This document shows, piece after piece, positions 1 to 5,502 of a DNA stretch of 6,532 bases. The DNA lies in NCBI GenBank assembly GCA_946886255.1, contig CAMPIG010000281.1, forward strand, positions 1 to 6,532, written 5' to 3'. The notes beneath the pieces are model-generated. The model was given only the letters and a program-made list of their open reading frames with translations. It had not been told where the DNA came from and made no database searches. The DNA is from an uncultured Cellvibrio sp. GTDB lineage: Bacteria; Pseudomonadota; Gammaproteobacteria; Pseudomonadales; Cellvibrionaceae. Both the position numbers and the translations under genes were made by a program. Within the stretch, counting starts at the first letter, position 1. The number at the start of each line of letters is the position of its first letter.

Positions 1-1969
1 CCCATAAATTTACTTTCCACGCTTGAGCCCAACCGGTTCCACCGTCGCCACGCGCATTTAACGAAGTACGCGCTGCCGCTAATAATTCTTTATTGTCAAT
101 GTTGTCAATTTGATCTCCGGGATGCAGGGCAAACAAATGGGAGACGTGACGATGATCATTCTTCGGATCGTCGAGATCCAGTTTCCACTCCTGTAACTGT
201 TCCCATGAACCGATGCGGATTCCTTTATCCAACTGCGTCAACACTTTACCGATCTGTTGTTGAAATTGACTATCGCCGAGTTGCTCTGCAGCGTCGTAAA
301 CATTGGTCAACAGATCAAACACAATTTGTTGTGACATAGCTGCCGCCACGGTGAAATCGCCGTGCTCGGGAGAATAACTGGGGGAGACAACCAATAGACC
401 ATCGCGAGGATCTTTTACCAACGCATCCAACCAAAATTGTGCGGCACCTTTCATCACCGGATAAGCGCGATCACGCAGGAATTGTTGATCACCGGTAAAG
501 CGGTAATGCTCGTAATAATGCTGCGCCAGCCAGGCACCTGCTTCCGGTTGCCAGAACGCTGTTGGCCACTCAATAACGCCGGTAAAACCCCAGATGTTGG
601 TATTGAGAAATAGCGTCCAACCGTCTGCACCCAAAAGTTTTTTTGCGGAGACACGGCCGGGCTCAACCAGCGCATCAACAAAATCAAATAGTGGCCCGGT
701 GGTTTCACTGAGGTTGGTAACCTCTGCTGGCCAGTAATTCATCTGCAAGTTAATATTTACGTGATAGTCCGCATTCCAAGGCGGCGTGATGGAGTGATTC
801 CATACACCCTGCAAATTTGCAGGTAAGGATCCAGCGCGAGATGATGCAATCAACAAATACCGACCGTACTGAAAGTACATAGCTTCCAACGCGCGATCGC
901 CTGCGTGATCACCGTTGCGATAATTCGCTAACAATTGGGGGGTCGGTTTGTCAGTATGGGTTTGGCCAATATCCAGGGAAACACGATCAAACAGCGCGCG
1001 GTAATCCGCCTGGTGATCGCTCAATAATTTTTTGTAAGGTTTTTTACTGGCCTGAGTTACACGCTTGGTAACCCGCGCATGAGGGTCATGGCTGCGGTAA
1101 TGCGGATAAGACAACGCGTAATTCGTGCCGGCGTGGAGAATCAAGGTAGCGGCGTTAGCCTTGGTCACCGTTACCACGCCATTTTTTGCACTGGATAACC
1201 GACCACCCTCGTTAACAATGTGTACCTGCGCATCAAAGGCCAGATGATTGTCTTTTAAATGCCCCGCCAGCGTTATACGTCCGTTGCGCGCTATAGTTTT
1301 TTGTTCCCGGTTGTCCGGTGTGTTAAAGCGAGCATTGAAATTAATTTTGCCCGGCTGATCCGCCGTCACGCGCACCACAATTACACCATCCGGATAACTG
1401 GCAAAATATTCGCGGGAATATTTCACGCCCTCGTGTGAAAAACTCACGCGAGCCAGAGCACCGTGCAAATCCAGTTCACGTCGGTAATGGCTTACGTCAC
1501 CAAGCGAAGGAAATTTCAGCAGCAGATCGCCAAAAGTTTGATAGTCACCGTAACCGGTGATTTTGTTCCCCAATTGCTGCGCGACGGCTTCCGGAGCCAT
1601 GCGACCCTGGTCTGCCAAGGTTTTACGCACCTTGCCCAATGCCTCCAGACGCGGCTCTTTGGGCCAACCGAAGTCATAACCTTGAGTTGAACCGGGGCCG
1701 CCGGTCCAGAGGGTTTTTTCATTAAATTGAATAGTGTCCGTCGCGATACCGCCCAGAATAACCGCACCCATAGCGCCGTTACCGATAGGTAGACCTTCGC
1801 GTTCCCAATCACTGGCAGGCTGATCAAACCAAATACGCAAAGCTTGATCGGCTGTGGCCGCATTGGCGAAAGTCGCCCCCGCACACACCCAGACTATCAA
1901 GAAGATAAGACGCAGCCAGCAACTGCGGAATTCAGCCAGTGTGGCCAGGGTCAGGAACCTGCTCCACAT
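1..1969 (-). CDS. GH95 family alpha-L-fucosidase / alpha-L-galactosidase, secreted (3' end beyond window)
   Basis: About 656 codons are open without a stop and run off the left edge. GH95 enzymes are inverting exo-glycosidases that remove alpha-1,2-linked L-fucose or L-galactose from glycans. Residues 1-37 form an export signal: a long n-region, hydrophobic residues 21-34, and probable cleavage after ANA (35-37). The N-terminal beta domain opens with LPIGNGAMG (60-68) and TLWTGGPGS (86-94). The (alpha/alpha)6 domain carries QGVWN, PPW and NINLQMNYWPAE. N405 and N407 match by motif the two Asn (421, 423) that activate water in Bifidobacterium AfcA, with H403 two residues before. E535 in SPSYSPEH matches the general acid (AfcA E566). 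RHVSHLF (607-613) and GDGGTGW (641-647) follow. The last ~120-150 residues are missing, probably including the catalytic Asp region. The ATG at 1969 has GAGG 7 nt upstream. Family assignment is firm; fucose versus galactose specificity is undecided. Confidence 0.95.
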   Translation of the reverse strand, partial: MWSRFLTLATLAEFRSCWLRLIFLIVWVCAGATFANAATADQALRIWFDQPASDWEREGLPIGNGAMGAVILGGIATDTIQFNEKTLWTGGPGSTQGYDFGWPKEPRLEALGKVRKTLADQGRMAPEAVAQQLGNKITGYGDYQTFGDLLLKFPSLGDVSHYRRELDLHGALARVSFSHEGVKYSREYFASYPDGVIVVRVTADQPGKINFNARFNTPDNREQKTIARNGRITLAGHLKDNHLAFDAQVHIVNEGGRLSSAKNGVVTVTKANAATLILHAGTNYALSYPHYRSHDPHARVTKRVTQASKKPYKKLLSDHQADYRALFDRVSLDIGQTHTDKPTPQLLANYRNGDHAGDRALEAMYFQYGRYLLIASSRAGSLPANLQGVWNHSITPPWNADYHVNINLQMNYWPAEVTNLSETTGPLFDFVDALVEPGRVSAKKLLGADGWTLFLNTNIWGFTGVIEWPTAFWQPEAGAWLAQHYYEHYRFTGDQQFLRDRAYPVMKGAAQFWLDALVKDPRDGLLVVSPSYSPEHGDFTVAAAMSQQIVFDLLTNVYDAAEQLGDSQFQQQIGKVLTQLDKGIRIGSWEQLQEWKLDLDDPKNDHRHVSHLFALHPGDQIDNIDNKELLAAARTSLNARGDGGTGWAQAWKVNLW

Positions 1970-2007
1970 AAAATGACCTCTTTTTATATATTTTTATGGC
2001 ATAGCTA

Positions 2008-2078
2008 ACAGGTAAGATATACACATTATTATGGTATATATGACTATTTGAATATCATATGCGAATTTTTTTACCTGT
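2008..2078. promoter_or_regulatory. Putative operator half-sites around the GH95 promoter
   Basis: ACAGGTAA at 2008-2015 is repeated in inverted orientation as TTACCTGT at 2071-2078, with a one-mismatch copy TTACCTAT at 2088-2095. The 2071-2078 copy overlaps the -35 box and the start of the spacer, and the 2008-2015 copy lies in the leader about 30 nt after the predicted start. This arrangement resembles operator pairs of a looping or cooperative repressor. The regulator is unknown. A separate direct repeat, TATGGYATA, occurs at 1995-2003 and 2030-2038. Confidence 0.35.
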
Positions 2079-2082
2079 GCAA
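2054..2082 (-). promoter_or_regulatory. Sigma70-type promoter of the GH95 gene
   Basis: On the minus strand TTGCAC (2082-2077) and TATGAT (2059-2054) are separated by exactly 17 bp, close to the sigma70 consensus in both boxes. Transcription would begin near 2047, giving a leader of about 77 nt before the ATG at 1969. The region is very AT-rich. This is the best-formed promoter in the window and implies that the GH95 gene need not depend on read-through from the xylanase gene. Confidence 0.6.
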
Positions 2083-2165
2083 TATTTATTACCTATGGAT
2101 TGTGCGCTATCAATGAATAGCCACAGTCAAACGAAATAATTTATTAAAAGGGCAAAATTAATAGC

Positions 2166-2277
2166 TAGGAGAACTGCAGAGAGAGAGATGAGGGAATTAG
2201 GTTTCCGGGCAGGTTGGAACTGTGCAGCCTTGAGACTAAGCACGCTGCACTGCAGCTCGTGTAAAGACCTGAGCTGC
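2166..2277 (-). terminator. Tandem hairpins and CU-rich tract after the xylanase gene (possible Rho-type terminator)
   Basis: Just after the xylanase stop, the minus-strand transcript can form two hairpins: GCAGCTC/GAGCTGC (2277-2252, 12-nt loop) and GTGCAGC/GCTGCAC (2250-2222, 15-nt loop). Neither is followed by a U-run, so this is not a standard intrinsic terminator. Further downstream the transcript becomes pyrimidine-rich and G-poor (about 2205-2166, including repeated CU), as expected for a Rho loading site. It would separate xylanase transcription from the GH95 promoter. The mechanism is inferred. Confidence 0.35.
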
Positions 2278-2300
2278 GATGGCAGAGTTGCAAAAGGTGG

Positions 2301-3437
2301 TTACCGTTTGAGGTCCATCAGTCGGAAATAAGCCGTTTTGGGTTGCAGCTTGCGATCAAATAACAACGGATAGTTAGTCCGTCCCGGTACCGGAAAGTCA
2401 TTGAGCCAACTGAGGTTGTCGCTCACCCCCCACAAGGTTACGCGATCAATTTTATCGCGGTGCTTGAGGAAGATTTTAAAGAGCGCTACATAACGCTCAC
2501 TCAGAGCCTCTTCCGCCTCAGCAGTCAATCCATTGATATACGGATCGATCTCCGGACGATACTGAAAGCGGGTGGCAACGTCAGCGCCGGTAATCCCCCA
2601 CACGGACGGCAGCACATCAACATCCAGCTCGGTAATATGCACACGCACGCCCTGCTCGGCGTAGGCAACAATGCTTGCTTCCAGCTCAGCCAACTCGGGA
2701 TGCCCCATACCCACATGACCCTGTAAACCCACACCGTGGATAGGTACGCCTTTTATCTTGAAATCTTTCAACATGGCAACAACACCCGCGCGCTTACCAG
2801 GCATCGCCATGTTGTAATCGTTGTACATCAAGTGCGCTTTAGGATCGATGTCGTGGGCAAGATGAAATGCACGGGCAATATAATCAGTGCCCATCGCTTT
2901 ATACCAAGGGCTCTTACGCCACTGGCCATCGTCCTCGATTGCTTCATTGACCACATCCCAAGCCGGAATTCGACCCTTGTAACGTTCCATTAAGGTGGTC
3001 ACATGCTCATCCATCACCTTGAGCAGCGCTTTTTTGTCGAGAGGTTTGCCTTGTTCATCGAGGAATACGTTGTCCGGCACCTGGCTGTGCCACACCAGCG
3101 TATGTCCGACGATGTGCATATTGTTGCGCGCACCGAAATCAACAAACTTGTCGGCCAGGTCCCATTGCCAGTTATCCAGCGTGGGACGAATCGGACCCCA
3201 TTTCATGGCGTTTTCGGCGGTGATGGAATTAAACTCGCGCGCAATTAAACCGAGCATCTTGCTGTCATTATTGGCCAGAGAAGCGGAGCTGACTGCCGTG
3301 CCGATCAGGAAGTCCTTACGGTATTGATCTTTCAAACCGGTATCCGCAAGGGCCTTGGCAAATGCCGTGTGTTTCAATTGTGCGAAGGTGCCCAGTAGAG
3401 CGGTAGATGCCAGCAGTTTACGACGGGAAATATTCAT
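2301..3437 (-). CDS. GH10 endo-beta-1,4-xylanase, single domain, Tat-like signal
   Basis: This complete 378-residue protein is a retaining GH10 enzyme that cuts beta-1,4-xylan or xylo-oligosaccharides. The acid/base is E165 in WDVVNEA (160-166) and the nucleophile is E270 in HITELD (267-272). Subsite residues in family motifs include GHTLVWHSQVP (111-121, with H112, W116, H117), GLQGH (237-241), and W336 and W344 in LWGVSDNLSWL. The N-terminus has SRRKLL (4-9) before a weakly hydrophobic stretch ending at AFA (25-27), which resembles a twin-arginine leader more than a Sec signal. There is no carbohydrate-binding module, linker or lipobox, so a periplasmic or cell-associated role on short chains is plausible. 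The loop at about 275-304, rich in Pro and Tyr after DVDVLP, is longer than in many fungal GH10 enzymes. GAGG lies 9 nt before the ATG. The gene has its own promoter and shares orientation with the GH95 gene. Confidence 0.96.
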   Translation of the reverse strand: MNISRRKLLASTALLGTFAQLKHTAFAKALADTGLKDQYRKDFLIGTAVSSASLANNDSKMLGLIAREFNSITAENAMKWGPIRPTLDNWQWDLADKFVDFGARNNMHIVGHTLVWHSQVPDNVFLDEQGKPLDKKALLKVMDEHVTTLMERYKGRIPAWDVVNEAIEDDGQWRKSPWYKAMGTDYIARAFHLAHDIDPKAHLMYNDYNMAMPGKRAGVVAMLKDFKIKGVPIHGVGLQGHVGMGHPELAELEASIVAYAEQGVRVHITELDVDVLPSVWGITGADVATRFQYRPEIDPYINGLTAEAEEALSERYVALFKIFLKHRDKIDRVTLWGVSDNLSWLNDFPVPGRTNYPLLFDRKLQPKTAYFRLMDLKR

Positions 3438-3469
3438 AAATGGAGTCCTCGTTATTGTTTTTGAACTCT

Positions 3470-3498
3470 AGTATACAAGATGAAAGTTTTACAGCTAA
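3470..3498 (-). promoter_or_regulatory. Probable promoter of the GH10 xylanase gene
   Basis: On the minus strand a good -10 box, TATACT (3475-3470), follows a weak -35 candidate, TTAGCT (3498-3493), at 17-bp spacing. Initiation near 3463 would leave a short leader of about 26 nt containing the GAGG ribosome-binding site. The poor -35 suggests activation, or control through the overlapping inverted repeat. Confidence 0.45.
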
Positions 3499-3522
3499 CT
3501 AACGTTATTTAACGCTGTAAAA
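3487..3522. promoter_or_regulatory. Perfect 9-bp inverted repeat, putative operator of the xylanase gene
   Basis: TTTTACAGC (3487-3495) and GCTGTAAAA (3514-3522) are perfect inverted copies flanking an 18-bp spacer. The spacer contains the 8-bp palindrome TAACGTTA (3500-3507) and several TAAC copies. The inner arm overlaps the predicted -35 box, a usual place for a repressor or class II activator. Arm centres are about 27 bp apart, between two and three helical turns. The regulator is not identifiable from this window. Confidence 0.45.
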
Positions 3523-3558
3523 GCACATCGATATTTGGCGAGAAAATGATGCGGGAGA

Positions 3559-3574
3559 GCGGGCGGATGCCCGC
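3559..3574. terminator. GC-rich stem-loop after the flavin reductase gene
   Basis: GCGGGC (3559-3564) and GCCCGC (3569-3574) form a 6-bp all-GC stem with a 4-nt loop, 25 bp past the reductase stop on the minus strand. On that strand the T-run (six T) comes before the stem rather than after it, so a canonical intrinsic terminator is not supported. It may stabilise the transcript 3' end or weakly terminate. It also lies upstream of the xylanase promoter. Confidence 0.3.
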
Positions 3575-3598
3575 GAAAAAAGCGGACACCCTGAGTAC

Positions 3599-4147
3599 TT
3601 ATTTAAAACGAGCCTCCACCCAGGCAATATATTCATTTACAAACCGGTGTAATCGGGTTTTCACGTTATCATCGGTCAACACACCATCCTCCGTGAAGAC
3701 TTGCTGGGCCTGTGGCACGATAAACTCCGGCGCAGGGTATGCCTCCGCTAACACAGCAGCCAATACCAGCTTCAATTGGCCTTGGGCTCGAGCCCCACCG
3801 GTTGGTCCCTTGGATGCGCTCATGATAGCCGCCGGCTTGTGGGCCAATACTGATTTAAACGCCGGACGCGATAGCCAATCCAGGGCATTCTTCAAGCCGC
3901 CGGGCAACGCGTAATTGTATTCCGGGGTCGCAATCAACAATCCGTCTGCATCGGCGACGGCTTCTTTTAAACGGACGACCGCGTCGGGCTTGTCCTCGCC
4001 ATCAATGTCCTCGTTATAAACCGGTATATCGGCAAATGACTCCAGACTAACCGTTACACCTTGCGGCAAAGCCTGAATCGCGGCATTCAGTAAAGCGGTG
4101 TTGAGAGAACCTTTGCGCAGGCTTCCACTGATGGCTATTAATTTCAT
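3599..4147 (-). CDS. NAD(P)H-dependent FMN reductase / quinone reductase, ChrR-YieF-like flavodoxin fold
   Basis: This 182-residue cytoplasmic protein belongs to the NADPH-dependent FMN reductase family, whose members bind FMN and reduce quinones, azo compounds, chromate or free flavin with NAD(P)H. The phosphate-binding loop GSLRKGSLN (8-16) follows the first beta strand KLIAIS. The flavin-ring motif TPEYNYALPGGLKNALDW (74-91) is nearly canonical. MSASKGPTGGARAQ (109-122) matches the third conserved loop of the family. Length is typical. The ATG at 4147 is chosen because it begins the first beta strand and has AGGA 9 nt upstream; a GTG at 4180 in the same frame would add 11 residues with no family counterpart. 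It is transcribed divergently from the NIT-like gene and has no obvious partner for a sulfonate or monooxygenase system. The physiological substrate cannot be told from sequence. Confidence 0.92.
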   Translation of the reverse strand: MKLIAISGSLRKGSLNTALLNAAIQALPQGVTVSLESFADIPVYNEDIDGEDKPDAVVRLKEAVADADGLLIATPEYNYALPGGLKNALDWLSRPAFKSVLAHKPAAIMSASKGPTGGARAQGQLKLVLAAVLAEAYPAPEFIVPQAQQVFTEDGVLTDDNVKTRLHRFVNEYIAWVEARFK

Positions 4148-4208
4148 AACAGGATTTCCTTCGTTAGATAAAAATGTCACAAACCGGTCAGTTGTCAGTG
4201 AAGAGGCA

Positions 4209-4218
4209 TTATCGATAA
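4209..4218. promoter_or_regulatory. 10-bp palindrome TTATCGATAA in the reductase leader
   Basis: TTATCGATAA is a perfect palindrome about 9-18 nt downstream of the predicted reductase start site. That position would suit a repressor operator. It is short and AT-rich, so chance occurrence is possible. Confidence 0.25.
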
Positions 4219-4233
4219 CAGCAACCGGACGTG

Positions 4234-4262
4234 GTTATAATCTCGGCAAGAATGCTTGCGAA
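4234..4262 (-). promoter_or_regulatory. Probable sigma70 promoter of the flavin reductase gene
   Basis: On the minus strand TTCGCA (4262-4257) and TATAAC (4239-4234) are spaced by 17 bp. Initiation near 4227 gives a leader of about 80 nt. The same AT block reads TATAAT on the plus strand (4236-4241), but no convincing plus-strand -35 exists at 16-18 bp, so the minus-strand reading is preferred. Confidence 0.4.
4246..4259. promoter_or_regulatory. Dyad GCAAG-N4-CTTGC within the reductase promoter
   Basis: GCAAG (4246-4250) and CTTGC (4255-4259) form a symmetric dyad lying mostly in the spacer of the minus-strand promoter and touching its -35 box. MerR-family regulators bind dyads in promoter spacers, and the core CAAG-N4-CTTG is shared with SoxR boxes. 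The outer positions do not match a SoxR box, and the promoter spacer is 17 bp rather than the usual 19-20 bp. Confidence 0.3.
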
Positions 4263-4284
4263 TACACAGCGTAATTTGACCAGC

Positions 4285-4300
4285 TGGCATAGCTGTTGCT
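4285..4300 (+). promoter_or_regulatory. Sigma54 (RpoN)-type promoter ahead of the NIT-like gene
   Basis: TGGCAT-N5-TTGCT matches the -24/-12 consensus TGGCAC-N5-TTGCW at all positions except C to T in the sixth base, with the required GG to GC spacing and a pyrimidine before TGG. Initiation near 4311 would give a leader of about 74 nt that includes a small hairpin, TGAGC-tttt-GCTCA (4326-4339). A sigma54 promoter needs an enhancer-binding activator. I do not see a full NtrC-type palindrome upstream, only a TGCACCA half-site downstream at 4315-4321. Confidence 0.5.
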
Positions 4301-4384
4301 CACATTTTCGCTAATGCACCACCGCTGAGCTTTTGCTCAACCCGTTTGTTCACTCACCATCGGCACAAGTGAATCAAGAGCACC

Positions 4385-5338
4385 ATGATCGCACATAAAG
4401 GTTTATTTTCTGCACCATCTGCTAGCACGGACACCGGGATGTTCGTGCAGTTCTGCGAACTGTATCGCCAACGGCAGGACGCGCTTAACCTCATCAAACA
4501 ACTTATACAAATGATCAAGGCGGTTCAACGTCATCGCGGCATGAGCATGGCCTTATTGGGCGGTAACACACTTTTCCGCGAGGAGTTTGATCGTCTGCAA
4601 CTTCAATTGGAACGCCGACTGATGTCGCTGCAAACCTTTGCCGCTCATACCAACCATCTCCTGACTGAGCGGGACCAGGAAAATTTGCACAGTGCCTGGG
4701 TGACCATCAGCCGCGATTGGCAACAGGACTCGGTCATCGACAACTACGAGTTGCACTGTCATTTAATTGAACAATTATTGGGAATGCTGGCCACGCTGGC
4801 CAAACAACTGGAACAGCCGGTATCCACACTGGTAAACAGCCACCCCGATGTGGCGGTGGTGAACGTTGACGGCACCAGCTATCCGAATCGCTTTCGACAC
4901 CTGGAAGTATTGCACTTTTCCACACGCTTGATGCCGTCGGTTGTCGAGCAGATAGGTCGCATCCGCGCACTGTCTACCTATGCAGCCGCTATCGGCCATT
5001 GTGACAGCCACCACGATGGAAAATTGCGCTATGTCATCCAGTGCACACGGGTTAACAATGAAAAATTGCGCCACCAGGCCAAACGCCTTGAAGGCATCCT
5101 GGAGAACGACATCGGATTGCTCGGGCAACTGAAAAGCTACGAAATTAAATTGATGTTCCTGCTCAATATGGTAGAGAGTGATGTGCTGCACGGAGGAAAG
5201 ATTACCACCGACAGTAATCGTTTATTCAGCGTTGCCACCGACATCATCGATGTCTATCTTCACGTTATTGAAGACGGTATTCAGTTGATCACACGCTGGC
5301 ACGAGGAAGATATTGAGAACTGGTTACAGTTCAGTTAA
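4385..5338 (+). CDS. Soluble NIT (nitrate/nitrite-sensing) domain-like protein, no output domain
   Basis: This 317-residue, mostly alpha-helical protein has no signal peptide or membrane segment, so it is probably cytosolic. Residues 34-85 contain IKAVQRHRGMSMALLGG followed by an amphipathic helix with FREEFDRL, resembling the first NIT helices, where the family has LQ-x-ERG-x-S. Residues 186-235 contain VVEQIGRIRALSTYAA and a helix rich in Arg/Lys, resembling the second half of the NIT bundle. R51 and R192/R194 sit where Arg residues bind nitrate in NasR-type NIT domains; this mapping is by motif only. The end shows no ANTAR, GGDEF, kinase, HAMP or methyl-accepting region. The ATG is preceded by a weak AAGAG, and an in-frame TGA at 4370-4372 excludes an upstream start. 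A sigma54-like promoter precedes it. The function could be ligand sensing through protein partners. The NIT assignment is probable, not certain. Confidence 0.72.
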   Translation: MIAHKGLFSAPSASTDTGMFVQFCELYRQRQDALNLIKQLIQMIKAVQRHRGMSMALLGGNTLFREEFDRLQLQLERRLMSLQTFAAHTNHLLTERDQENLHSAWVTISRDWQQDSVIDNYELHCHLIEQLLGMLATLAKQLEQPVSTLVNSHPDVAVVNVDGTSYPNRFRHLEVLHFSTRLMPSVVEQIGRIRALSTYAAAIGHCDSHHDGKLRYVIQCTRVNNEKLRHQAKRLEGILENDIGLLGQLKSYEIKLMFLLNMVESDVLHGGKITTDSNRLFSVATDIIDVYLHVIEDGIQLITRWHEEDIENWLQFS

Positions 5339-5346
5339 TTCATCAA

Positions 5347-5416
5347 CTGCCATTCAGCCCCAAAGCCCCCTTCACTTGCCATCCGCCGAAAAAGACCGAA
5401 ACCTGCCATTGAGCCC
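5347..5416 (+). repeat. Imperfect direct repeat CTGCCATT(c/g)AGCCC upstream of pldA
   Basis: CTGCCATTcAGCCC (5347-5360) recurs as CTGCCATTgAGCCC (5403-5416) with one mismatch in 14 and a 56-bp offset. A shorter copy of the core TGCCAT lies between them at 5377-5382. The three cores are spaced 29 and 27 bp. They lie in the 164-bp gap between the NIT-like stop and the pldA start, upstream of the predicted pldA promoter. They may be binding sites or remnants of a duplication. No intrinsic terminator is visible in this gap. Confidence 0.35.
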
Positions 5417-5440
5417 TGCTCCGCCGGGTAAAATGAATGC

Positions 5441-5468
5441 TTGCCTTAACAAGCACAATACCTACAAT
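5441..5468 (+). promoter_or_regulatory. Probable sigma70 promoter of pldA
   Basis: TTGCCT (5441-5446) and TACAAT (5463-5468) are spaced by 16 bp, about 34 bp before the pldA ATG. Initiation near 5475 leaves a leader of about 28 nt carrying the AGGTGG ribosome-binding site. A 5-bp inverted repeat, GCTTG/CAAGC (5439-5454), overlaps the -35 box. Confidence 0.45.
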
Positions 5469-5502
5469 AGCCCGCAAACTCTTCAATCCTCAGGTGGTAT
5501 TC

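Noticed and set aside
1516..1884. Minus-strand ORF of 122 codons within the GH95 region
   Set aside because: It is out of frame with the clear GH95 reading frame, which covers the same DNA with conserved motifs.
2188..2331. A 47-codon plus-strand ORF with four Cys residues, preceded by a GA-rich stretch
   Set aside because: It overlaps the xylanase 3' end antisense and is built mostly from the hairpin DNA behind that gene. No family resemblance or clear promoter is seen, so it is probably chance.
4148..4180. Upstream GTG start for the flavin reductase
   Set aside because: The 11 added residues lie before the first beta strand of the fold and have no family equivalent; the ATG at 4147 has a proper AGGA upstream.
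4236..4241. Perfect plus-strand TATAAT upstream of the NIT-like gene
   Set aside because: No acceptable -35 box lies 16-18 bp upstream and there is no TGn extension; the same bases serve the minus-strand promoter better. It remains a possible second promoter.
4315..4321. TGCACCA as an NtrC binding site
   Set aside because: Only one half of the palindrome is present and it lies downstream of the sigma54-like element.
4775..5191. Minus-strand ORF of 138 codons opposite the NIT-like gene
   Set aside because: It is a shadow of the plus-strand gene with no recognisable motif and no ribosome-binding context.
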